64,000 nt of DNA, from positions 1 to 64,000 of the forward strand of contig NZ_CP094997.1 in the NCBI RefSeq assembly GCF_022869785.1. The letters run 5' to 3'. The notes beneath the pieces are model-generated. The model was given only the letters and a program-made list of their open reading frames with translations. It ran no database searches and had not been told where the DNA came from. Positions 43,744 through 51,189 of the stretch are shown here, in pieces; within the stretch, counting starts at the first letter, position 1; each line of letters starts with the position of its first letter. Both the position numbers and the translations under genes were made by a program. The DNA comes from Dyadobacter chenwenxiniae. GTDB taxonomy: Bacteria; Bacteroidota; Bacteroidia; Cytophagales; Spirosomataceae.

Positions 43744-46374
43744 CCTGAGCGAGGTCACAGGATTTAGCAATGCGGCCCTGATGGCCTGAAAACTCACCGT
43801 AACCAAGGTCACCAGCACGGCGCCGAGTACCGACACGGCGAAGATCCACCAGCTAATTTCGGTCCGGTAGGTATATTTTTCCAACCAGCCATTCATGAAA
43901 TACCAGGCAAGCGGGCCGGCGATCAGGCAGGAAATCAATACCAGCAGTAGGAATTCGCGGGAAAGCAGTACCCAAAGCCCGGCTATGGAAGCGCCCAGCA
44001 CTTTGCGGATGCCGATTTCCTTGGTCCGTTGTTCAGCCACGAAAGACGCCAGTCCGAAAAGTCCCAGACAGGAAATCAGGACTGCGAGAACGGCGAATAG
44101 GGTGGTAAGTTTGGCAATGCGTTCCTCGTCGCTGAACTTCCGCGCATATTCCTGATCTGCAAAAGCGTATTGGAACAAATTTTCAGGATCATATTTCTTG
44201 AAAACGGATTGTATCCCGGCGACGGCCGTTGAAGCGCTGGCCGAGGGTTTTATCTTGATATTTACAGTGTTGAGTCGCTTATAATTAAGAAAGAAAATGG
44301 TCTGCTTGGCCGGTTCGTAAGGCGATTGCGTCACCAGGTCCTTTACCACGCCGATCACTTTGTACTTTTCATTATCGCCCCACTGGATCATCTCGCCGAC
44401 CGGGTTTTTCAGGCCCATATATTTCACCGCAGCTTCATTGAGCACAAAACCCAGCGAATCCGTGGCGAATTCCCTGGAAAAATCCCGCCCGTCCTTGATC
44501 TTCCAGCCTACGGTCTTGCCGAATTCATGTGTAATGCGGAGCGTCACAAATTCGTCGGTCATGGCCGGGTTTTTCCCTTTCCAGGTAAAACCACCGTTAG
44601 TCACATAGGTGTTGGTCACGGGCGAGTCGGTGGCCGTCACTTCCTCGACCGCGCCGGTATTGAGCAGGTCGTTCCGGAATGCCGTAAAATGCTTGATGAT
44701 CTGGTCGGACTTGAGCGGGCTGCTCAGCAATTGCTGGCGACTGTACCCAATGGGCCGGTTTTTCGCATGCTGCACCTGCCGGTACACGATGATCGTCCCG
44801 ATGATGAGCGTCACCGACACCGTGAACTGCAACACGACCAGCATCTTGCGTGGTGTCCCCGCCAGCTGACCGCCCTTTGGCTTTAAGGAAATGCCCTTTA
44901 ATGCAGTGATCGGCTTGAACGACGACAGGTAAAGTGCAGGATAAGCGCCCGCCACCAAGCCGGTTAGCAGAATGAACGCAATGCATGCAAGCCAGAAGTA
45001 AGGCAATGCAAATGGTAATGCGATCTGCTTGTTGACCAGCTGGTTGAAGGCCGGTAGCGAAACCAGCACGATCAGCAGTGAAACCATGAATGCCAAGATC
45101 ACCACCATCAGCGACTCGCCTAAAAACTGGACGGCAAGTTGGGTTTTGGCCGAACCCACCGCTTTGCGAACTCCAATTTCCTTGGCGCGCTTCTCGCTGC
45201 GGGCAGTATTGAGGTTCATGAAGTTGATGCAGGCCAGTATCAGCACAGACAACCCCGTGATTCCGAACAACCATACCACGCTGATGCGCCCGCCGGTATT
45301 GACGCCGTTTTTAAATTCGGAGTACAAATTCCATTTGCGCATCGGCTGCAAAAAGATCAGCGGCTCATATTTAGATTCTGCCTGGTCAATGTTGTCGAGT
45401 TTCGCTTTGGCAATAGCAGCCGAAACCCGATCCATCTCGGAGTGATCGCCGATCTGCACATACATATCAAACCAGTTGTTTCCCCAGCCGAGCCATTCAG
45501 GCAGGTCTTTTTCGAGCAGTTTCCAGGGCGCAATGAATGCCAAACCCGCGAAGGATGAATTGGCGGGCAGATCGGCGTAGACGCCCGTTACCCTCACGGC
45601 ATTTTTGTTATCGATCTTGACAATCTTATCCATCGGATCCGTGTCGCCGAATGTGGCTTTCGCGGCAGACTCGGAAAGCAGGACTGAATTCATGTCCGTG
45701 AGCCCCGAGCGGGTCCCTTTCAGCATTTTCAGGGAAAGCATTTCTGCGATGTCGGGACCCATATAACGTCCGATCTGTGTCACCTTTTTATCTCCGACAC
45801 TTAACAAATGTTCGCCACCACCACCAGTGATGGCAATGTATTTGAAATGGCTGCCATACTTGCTTCGCAACTCCTGTTCGAGCTGCTTGGGCAGGCCGTC
45901 GCCCGTCTGGATTGTACCTGCGAAGTTCTGGCTTTGCATCACCTTGGCGATTTTATCGTAATTCTCGTGATTTTTGTCAAATGACAACTCATCGAAAACC
46001 CACAGTCCGATCAGCAGCGCCACAGCCATGCCCACAGCAAGACCGGTAATGTTAATAGCCGAATAGCCTTTGTTTTTCAGAAGGTTACGGAGTGCGATCT
46101 TGAAATAGTTTTGTATCATGACTAAGTCTAATGCATTACCTGATGAATATATTATCTGCTTTTTTTGCCGCGCGAAAGGTCGTAGCAGCTTTATGGTGTC
46201 GGCGAGATAAAGCCAGTCGGCCTTGCGCTTGCCGGCTTTTTTGAGTCTGTACCGGTATAATTCCAGCATATCGCCGGTTACTTCTTCCAGCGTGTCGGGA
46301 TGTCCCAGCCAGGACAGCAGTTTCGCACTCCATCGTGGAGGTTTGTCGGAAGTCGGTTGCCGGATGTCACCCAT
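43735..46374 (-). CDS. FtsX/MacB-type ABC transporter permease with N-terminal prefix domain
   Basis: From ATG 46374 the protein has 879 residues; the longer frame overlaps the padR gene. The N-terminal about 80 residues (PPRWSAKLLSWLGHPDTLEE, VTGDMLELYRYRLKKAGKRK) form the permease prefix domain found in Bacteroidota. Two FtsX units follow, each with a MacB_PCD periplasmic domain and membrane helices; EKRAKEIGVRKAVGSAKTQL and EQRTKEIGIRKVLGASIAGL mark the two cytoplasmic loops. Such permeases act with a separate ATPase on envelope or export tasks. No ATPase gene is adjacent. It follows padR by 29 bases. Confidence 0.92.
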   Translation of the reverse strand: MGDIRQPTSDKPPRWSAKLLSWLGHPDTLEEVTGDMLELYRYRLKKAGKRKADWLYLADTIKLLRPFARQKKQIIYSSGNALDLVMIQNYFKIALRNLLKNKGYSAINITGLAVGMAVALLIGLWVFDELSFDKNHENYDKIAKVMQSQNFAGTIQTGDGLPKQLEQELRSKYGSHFKYIAITGGGGEHLLSVGDKKVTQIGRYMGPDIAEMLSLKMLKGTRSGLTDMNSVLLSESAAKATFGDTDPMDKIVKIDNKNAVRVTGVYADLPANSSFAGLAFIAPWKLLEKDLPEWLGWGNNWFDMYVQIGDHSEMDRVSAAIAKAKLDNIDQAESKYEPLIFLQPMRKWNLYSEFKNGVNTGGRISVVWLFGITGLSVLILACINFMNLNTARSEKRAKEIGVRKAVGSAKTQLAVQFLGESLMVVILAFMVSLLIVLVSLPAFNQLVNKQIALPFALPYFWLACIAFILLTGLVAGAYPALYLSSFKPITALKGISLKPKGGQLAGTPRKMLVVLQFTVSVTLIIGTIIVYRQVQHAKNRPIGYSRQQLLSSPLKSDQIIKHFTAFRNDLLNTGAVEEVTATDSPVTNTYVTNGGFTWKGKNPAMTDEFVTLRITHEFGKTVGWKIKDGRDFSREFATDSLGFVLNEAAVKYMGLKNPVGEMIQWGDNEKYKVIGVVKDLVTQSPYEPAKQTIFFLNYKRLNTVNIKIKPSASASTAVAGIQSVFKKYDPENLFQYAFADQEYARKFSDEERIAKLTTLFAVLAVLISCLGLFGLASFVAEQRTKEIGIRKVLGASIAGLWVLLSREFLLLVLISCLIAGPLAWYFMNGWLEKYTYRTEISWWIFAVSVLGAVLVTLVTVSFQAIRAALLNPVTSLRSE

Positions 46375-46403
46375 GGATTTGTTGTTTTGTTCAAATGCTT
46401 CAT

Positions 46404-46742
46404 TCAGCTTCCCATCAACTGCAGGGCGGCAGGGGGCAATGCGCTCCACAGGTCCTCACGCACTTGTTTTACCTCACGCAATGCCTTCCGCCCAAAGGGC
46501 GTAACGGTAAAAAAGCGCTTGCGGCGACCACCGCGCTCGGCCGTCGCGCCACCCATACGGGAAGAGACGTAACCCTTTTCTTCGAGACGCTGAAGAGTGG
46601 AATGCACCGTGCTGAACCCGACGGTCCGGCCTGTCTTGTCTTCGAGCTCCTGAGTCACAGAAACGCCATATGCATCCTCTTCGAGGATGGCCACCGTAAG
46701 TAGGACCAATTCTTCAAACTCTCCTAAAAATGCTCGTTTCAT
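46404..46742 (-). CDS. PadR-family transcriptional regulator
   Basis: At 112 residues this is a short PadR winged helix. Family landmarks: FLGEFEELVLLTVAILEEDAYG at the first helix, VGFSTVHSTLQRLEEKGYV as the recognition helix and RRKRFFTVTPFGRKAL in the wing. PadR proteins usually repress adjacent transporter genes and respond to small ligands. It is the first gene of the operon with the FtsX permease, the standard Bacteroidota pairing, and probably autoregulates. The promoter region upstream is unusual (see 46772-46787 and 46851-46886). Confidence 0.93.
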   Translation of the reverse strand: MKRAFLGEFEELVLLTVAILEEDAYGVSVTQELEDKTGRTVGFSTVHSTLQRLEEKGYVSSRMGGATAERGGRRKRFFTVTPFGRKALREVKQVREDLWSALPPAALQLMGS

Positions 46743-46771
46743 GGTTTCAGCGATTTCCTATGGTAATGTCG

Positions 46772-46787
46772 ATCAAATGCTGTGCCA
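46772..46787 (-). promoter_or_regulatory. Sigma-54-like promoter before padR/permease
   Basis: The minus strand reads TGGCACAGCATTTGAT. Against the sigma-54 consensus TGGCACG-N4-TTGCW it keeps the -24 TGGCAC and the TTG of the -12 box at the right spacing, with A in place of G and C. The start would be about 20 bases before the padR ATG. It is a candidate only. Confidence 0.45.
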
Positions 46788-46850
46788 GTTTGGGCGAATG
46801 CCTTATTAGAAGATTTTGGCGAGTTTTTTGTAAAAAATCAGATTGTACAA

Positions 46851-46886
46851 TGTCCGTTTTTGAACGCGGGCGTACCAAAATGGACA
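46851..46886. promoter_or_regulatory. 36-bp inverted repeat upstream of padR/permease
   Basis: TGTCCGTTTTTGAACGC and GCGTACCAAAATGGACA are complementary at 14 of 17 positions around a central GG. It lies about 100 bases upstream of the presumed sigma-54 start, a usual place for an enhancer-binding-protein site. It is an operator or enhancer candidate. Confidence 0.6.
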
Positions 46887-47025
46887 GCCGTACCTAATGA
46901 AAATGAGAGTCCATTAGCAACGCGTTGCGCTTGGAATTTCTCGGCAAATTTTCCTTTTTTTAAACGTGTTAGCGCGGATTCCGAAATGTTGGTGTTTTTG
47001 ATATACTTACAAAAATATATTCAGA

Positions 47026-48042
47026 TTAAGTCCTGACTGCATCCTTTACGCGTGCGGTTTTTGGCAACGATTTCGTCCAGTTTTTGAAGGCCCGCCGAAA
47101 GCTGGTATGGTCTGCATAACCAAGCAGTTCGGCAATTTCACTAATGCTTTTGTCAGATTGTGCAATGATAGCCAAAGCAAGTTCTCTGCGAAGATTATTG
47201 CACACCGAACGGTAACTCATTTTCTCGGCAGAAAGCCTGCGTTGAAAAGTTCGGGTGTGCATTTTAAGGTGGGCGGCGATAATGTCAATCGGTGGTATTT
47301 GCCCTTTGAAGCTGGACAAAATTGACGTTCTGATTATTTCTGAGAAGCTTTTGTCTGCTGAAAGTTGTTTTTGCTTCTCCCGAAGCAGATTTTCAAACAA
47401 AGCAAACAGCGAAACATCGTGCCCGAGCACAGCCAGGTCCATATCACTGCGCCGGAAAACAAGGCCGTCTCTTGGCGCGTTGAATGTAAGCTCACATTCA
47501 AGTACTTTCCGGTACCCATCCGCATGCATTCTCCTATGCGAAAAAAAAGCATGAACGGGTGTGAGCTTCTTACCTGTTAAAGTCCTCAAAATGTAAACAG
47601 CAGAAGATTTTCCGATGTCCGAGGCTTGTCGGGCGCTCGTTGGATATTTTGCAGCCCACAATGCATCCGGTTCCATATACAGCACTGCCCGGTCGGGCTG
47701 TAATTCGAGCGTGTAAGTGTAAATAGAAGAAAACGTCTCATTGTATTGAGATATGGAATGGAGCACCTCTCTTACATCTTTGCAGGTTTGCAAAAGAAAG
47801 CCAATCATCCCGTATGCCGTTGGCCGCATGCGTCGTCCCATTTGCAGGCCGATCAGTTCGTCGCCTGTTAGCTCCACGATATCGTCCCACAAATGCGGGG
47901 CAAATTCCCAGTCAACCAGTCGGTCAGTGTCGTTAAGATCGGCCGCCGTTACGCCTGTCCGCCTGCATAGCTCATCTAATTTGACCCCGTGAGCAACAGC
48001 CTCATAAATCATGTCCCTTATGATAGACAATTGAAACTTCAT
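47026..48042 (-). CDS. AraC-family transcriptional regulator (module B)
   Basis: From ATG 48042 the product has 338 residues and its N-terminus (MKFQLSIIRDMIYEAVAHG) aligns with that of the module A regulator; a longer frame adds 19 residues. It has the same Arabinose_bd-like N-terminal domain (DELIGLQMGRRMRPTAYGMIG) and HTH_18 C-terminus (IIAAHLKMHTRTFQRRLSAE, ISEIAELLGYADHTSFRRAF). It is divergent from the diheme cytochrome gene at 48184, with a 141-base shared promoter region, so control of that gene is likely. The effector is unknown. Confidence 0.92.
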   Translation of the reverse strand: MKFQLSIIRDMIYEAVAHGVKLDELCRRTGVTAADLNDTDRLVDWEFAPHLWDDIVELTGDELIGLQMGRRMRPTAYGMIGFLLQTCKDVREVLHSISQYNETFSSIYTYTLELQPDRAVLYMEPDALWAAKYPTSARQASDIGKSSAVYILRTLTGKKLTPVHAFFSHRRMHADGYRKVLECELTFNAPRDGLVFRRSDMDLAVLGHDVSLFALFENLLREKQKQLSADKSFSEIIRTSILSSFKGQIPPIDIIAAHLKMHTRTFQRRLSAEKMSYRSVCNNLRRELALAIIAQSDKSISEIAELLGYADHTSFRRAFKNWTKSLPKTARVKDAVRT

Positions 48043-48101
48043 ATTCTGAGAAGGCTTAAAAATTGTCGTAAAGTACATCTTTTCTTGATTGTTTGCCAAG
48101 A

Positions 48102-48109
48102 TACTTTTG
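48102..48109 (+). promoter_or_regulatory. Candidate -7 element for the module B cytochrome operon
   Basis: TACTTTTG fully matches TAnnTTTG. A TTG at 48085-48087 is 14 bases upstream, somewhat close for a -33. The leader to the cytochrome start is about 70 bases. Confidence 0.45.
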
Positions 48110-48183
48110 CACCGTTGAGCACCTGCTATGCGACCTTAACCAGGGCTCACCAAAGACAAATCAGTCATTAATTATTTATAGCC

Positions 48184-49146
48184 ATGAAAAAGAAAATTGT
48201 TAAGGGGTTGGTGCGGTTCGTGCTGGCCATTGCGGCTGTGCTGGGCCTGTTCTTGTTGTACATTCAGTTCAGCTACAAAAAAGAGTTTCAAATCCCGGCA
48301 ACCGGGATAAAATCGAGTCGTGATGCAGCCGTGATTGCCAGGGGCCGGTATTTGGTGACGGGCCCGTCTCACTGTTGGACATGCCATGCTGCGGACGGTG
48401 TAACCAATGTGCAGAAAGGGACAAAGTCAGGATTGTCCGGCGGGCTTGAAATCAAACTCCCTTTCGGAACACTTTACACACCGAACATTACCCCGGACAG
48501 CGCTACCGGAATCGGGAGTTATTCAGACGAGATGCTGGCACGAGCCATCCGGAATTCGGTCAAACATGACAACACAGCCATGGTGCCTTTCATGACGTTT
48601 AATACCATGAGTGATCAGGATATTTCGGCCATCATCTCGTATCTGAGAAGCATTCAGCCCATCAACCATGCAGTTCAGGAAAATGACCTGAATATACTTG
48701 GTAAGATCGTGGCTAGGTTCGTACTGAAGCCAAGCCAGCCGACATCGCCCAGCTATGTCGCACCCGACACGACGGCTGCATATGGGAAATATCTGGCGGT
48801 CTCTGTTGCAAATTGTGTCGGCTGCCACACGCAGCGGGGCAAAACCGGTGAGTTTATCGGAAAGGAATTTTCAGGAGGGTATCAAATGCCGGTGGAGAAT
48901 GGTGTTTTCGGCACACCGAATCTCACGCCCGACAAAGAAACCGGCGTTTTGACCTCCTGGACCGTCAACGATTTCATTCAAAGATTTGAAACCGGGGCTG
49001 CCTTCTCCAACTCCCCAATGCCGTGGAAATCTTTTCAGTCGTTTACCCAAAACGATCTAAAAGCACTGTACTACTTTTTCCAATCCCTTGAACCGGTCAA
49101 AAACCAGGTTCCGCGATTTACGCCTGCGAAGGCAAAGTCGTCCTGA
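48184..49146 (+). CDS. Diheme c-type cytochrome (module B)
   Basis: A 320-residue membrane-anchored cytochrome: anchor helix at about 9-27, heme sites CWTCH (64-68) and CVGCH (211-215), likely distal Met in VPFMTFNTMSDQ and MPWKSFQSF. It is clearly a paralogue of the module A protein, sharing runs such as YSDEMLAR, GKIVARFVLKP, MPWKSFQS and NDLKALYYF. Like it, the protein should face the periplasm and pass electrons between a donor and a terminal acceptor, neither encoded nearby. It is divergent from the AraC gene and starts a plus-strand set with the truncated ZU5 gene and a monoheme cytochrome. Confidence 0.92.
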   Translation: MKKKIVKGLVRFVLAIAAVLGLFLLYIQFSYKKEFQIPATGIKSSRDAAVIARGRYLVTGPSHCWTCHAADGVTNVQKGTKSGLSGGLEIKLPFGTLYTPNITPDSATGIGSYSDEMLARAIRNSVKHDNTAMVPFMTFNTMSDQDISAIISYLRSIQPINHAVQENDLNILGKIVARFVLKPSQPTSPSYVAPDTTAAYGKYLAVSVANCVGCHTQRGKTGEFIGKEFSGGYQMPVENGVFGTPNLTPDKETGVLTSWTVNDFIQRFETGAAFSNSPMPWKSFQSFTQNDLKALYYFFQSLEPVKNQVPRFTPAKAKSS

Positions 49147-49213
49147 GAACGAACGCCGTTTAAAAAAAAGCTCCTACTATCTGACCAATAATCAATCCCA
49201 ATACAACCAAGCC

Positions 49214-49474
49214 ATGAATCATGTATTTTCTTCTTTACTTATTATTTCGCTACTATTTCTATGGGCATGCGAAACCAGGCTGCCGGATACCAAAGAACCG
49301 TCCAAAAATCCGGTTTATCGACCAGGAACGGTGACCGCGTTCGGGAAGCCGATCGGACCGGCAACAATTAAAACGATCGGGCCGGAAGGTGGGAGTTTGA
49401 CCACAAAGGAGGGCAAGATGACCACTACTGTGAAAGTGCGGGCATCCTTCAGCGCGATTGCAAATGCCAGATAG
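49214..49474 (+). pseudogene. Truncated ZU5-like lipoprotein (module B)
   Basis: Only 86 residues remain: a lipoprotein signal (lipobox LFLWAC, Cys about 19), a linker and the first strands of a ZU5 domain (TIKTIGPEGGSLTTKEGKM), after which the frame reads unfamiliar text and stops. The full-length module A relative has 448 residues with the matching KSIGAEGGIMSSSDG segment. The simplest view is a deletion or rearrangement that removed most of the gene. A shorter functional lipoprotein cannot be excluded. It lies between two cytochrome genes on the same strand. Confidence 0.65.
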
Positions 49475-49531
49475 CTGTTGCTTTCGCCTATTCCCTGGTA
49501 GGATTTTACCAATACATATCAAAAAAAACTT

Positions 49532-50128
49532 ATGAGAACCATATACATCGTTATAGCTGCCGCTATTTGGCTAACCTGTGCTGCTAACACACAAAAACAA
49601 GCAAGAAAAGGCCTGAAAACAACAGAAGTGCTTCGCCACGAATCGCCACAGGCGGATCTCGTGAAGCGTGGGGAATATCTGGTTACGATCATGGGCTGCG
49701 CTGATTGTCACTCTCCGAAGAAGCTGGGCCCACAAGGTCCAGTTCCGGATATGGAGCGGTTCCTGTCAGGATTTGATAGCGCCCAGCCACTAGGCGCCTA
49801 TGACAAAAATGTCGTTAAAACGGGCCAATGGGTCATTTTCAATGCCCAGAACACAGCTTTCGCCGGGCCTTGGGGTGTTTCCTTTGCTGCTAACCTCACA
49901 CCAGATGATACGGGGATCGGCACATGGACATTTGAGCAGTTCAATCTGGCGATGCGAAAAGGTAAGTTTAAAGGGATTCAAGCGAACCGCCCGCTGCTGC
50001 CGCCCATGCCCTGGCAGAACTACACCAAGATGTCATCTGCGGACATGAAAGCCATTTTTGTTTATCTGAAATCGCTGAAACCTGTGCCTAACGTAGTTCC
50101 CGCGCATCTCCCCCCGGGACAAATCTGA
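49532..50128 (+). CDS. Monoheme c-type cytochrome
   Basis: A 198-residue protein with a signal or anchor (about 2-18) and one heme site, CADCH at 56-60, followed by a likely distal Met in LLPPMPWQNYTKMSS. The general text (VKRGEYLVTIMGCADCHSPK, NLTPDDTGIGTWTFEQFNLA, MKAIFVYLKSLKPVPN) follows one domain of the diheme cytochromes but is more distant. It lies 57 bases after the truncated lipoprotein gene and may be co-transcribed with the module B cytochrome. The signal has a Cys at 16, so lipidation is possible. Confidence 0.88.
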   Translation: MRTIYIVIAAAIWLTCAANTQKQARKGLKTTEVLRHESPQADLVKRGEYLVTIMGCADCHSPKKLGPQGPVPDMERFLSGFDSAQPLGAYDKNVVKTGQWVIFNAQNTAFAGPWGVSFAANLTPDDTGIGTWTFEQFNLAMRKGKFKGIQANRPLLPPMPWQNYTKMSSADMKAIFVYLKSLKPVPNVVPAHLPPGQI

Positions 50129-50290
50129 GTCGGGGTCGGGCAAAGCTTACAGCCTGAAACTGCTGCGTTGACTGCAATCAGCCAGCTTTTCTTTTTGAAG
50201 GTTTTGGTACATAGTTTACATCAATTAGGAAAGAACCGTGCCGAATATGGACAATACCTTACCCAACTAATTGCAGCTCAATTGAAGTGA
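50129..50290 (+). pseudogene. Possible gene remnant after the monoheme cytochrome
   Basis: A 53-codon open frame runs directly on from the cytochrome stop in the same frame to a TGA. It contains ISQLFFLKVLVHSLHQLGKN and NRAEYGQYLTQLIAAQLK. The RAEYG text recalls the N-terminal part of DUF1016/YhcG-type proteins, but the match is short. No normal start is present except TTG. Probably a remnant; may be chance. Confidence 0.2.
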
Positions 50291-50317
50291 CCTTTCAGTC
50301 TAAGCCACGGTGCGCGA

Positions 50318-50767
50318 TTATGGCATTGAGAAACTGTTTTTAAAGCTGAATGCATATTGCGATGGACCGTTTTTTGCCAGATACTCTACTCGCTCCATTG
50401 CCTGCTCCATTGTGGGATATTCACCTGATGGTACCCACCACATGGCCATGTACACTTTTCCATAAACTGAAAACCATTCGCGCCTTCTTTTCAGAAAATC
50501 AGAATGGAAAGAGCGATAAGTGAATTGCTGCAAAGTGGATACGTCACGCCAGACCGAGATATTCGTAATAATAGTGGGATCCTGATAAGGATCGAGGTCA
50601 GTTGCATTATTATTATCTTCCTTCAAACGCCACACAAATCCTTCACTCATTTCGGCAAGTGCGTTGACAGCATCCAGATTGTCTACAAATTCCTTCATCA
50701 TCGGGTCATTGATATTTACGCCCTTCATTTTAGCCACATTAATTTGTGCCAGTTGAAATTGTTTCAT
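50318..50767 (-). CDS. DUF3291 domain-containing protein
   Basis: ATG 50767 gives 149 residues beginning MKQFQLAQINVAKMKGVNIN; the longer frame adds 16 residues and is less likely. DUF3291 is a dimeric alpha-beta barrel fold like antibiotic-biosynthesis monooxygenases. Diagnostic text: FVDNLDAVNALAEMSEGFVW, TNISVWRDVSTLQQFTYRSF and YMAMWWVPSGEYPTMEQAMER. Its catalytic role is unknown. It is convergent with the module B operon and follows a FISUMP fragment on the same strand. Confidence 0.85.
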   Translation of the reverse strand: MKQFQLAQINVAKMKGVNINDPMMKEFVDNLDAVNALAEMSEGFVWRLKEDNNNATDLDPYQDPTIITNISVWRDVSTLQQFTYRSFHSDFLKRRREWFSVYGKVYMAMWWVPSGEYPTMEQAMERVEYLAKNGPSQYAFSFKNSFSMP

Positions 50768-50798
50768 TCTTTGGTAGTAAAGTTGGTTCCCTGCATCA

Positions 50799-51136
50799 TT
50801 ATTTACTTCGCACAATACGAAGATTGAACCGGTAGTCAGGGCTATTGCTATTGTTGTAAAAGCTTATCTTATGGGTTTTACCGCCAGCGGTTTCCTGGAT
50901 GCTGATTGTATTGCCTTCCCTTGTCCAGAATTCGGCTATATCTCCGCTCTGTGGAGGCTGATTTCGGAATCCATAACCTGCCGGCTGGGCATTAAACCTT
51001 GATGCATTCGTTCCGGGTATTGATCGCCAATTTTGTGTTGACAAAAGTTTTTTGATAGCCTCCTGGCTCATTGCACGATTGTCGGATAACAACCACTTTG
51101 ATCCCTTCCGATTTTGTGGCGATTGAAAGAACTTGA
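50799..51136 (-). pseudogene. C-terminal fragment of a FISUMP (Fib_succ_major) domain protein
   Basis: The frame has no ATG before WRSIPGTNASRFNAQPAGY, the mark of the Fibrobacter succinogenes major paralogous domain, and continues with a conserved-type ending DYRFNLRIVRSK where normal members have a GFSVRC-like end. The open frame begins after an in-frame TAA near 51137. Complete members are exported and much longer. This is probably the 3' end of a lost gene. It lies 31 bases upstream of the DUF3291 gene. Confidence 0.5.
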
Positions 51137-51189
51137 ACTTTATTTAGGAAAAAACGGGAGTATATGCGTTCCTGGATATCAGCAGATTT

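Noticed and set aside
44326..45558. Several 130-225 codon frames overlapping the FtsX permease
   Set aside because: All overlap the conserved permease and look like antisense or out-of-frame shadows.
46782..47036. 84-codon plus-strand frame between padR and the AraC gene
   Set aside because: It runs through the inverted repeat and shows no protein-like character in its ends; regulatory DNA is the better reading.
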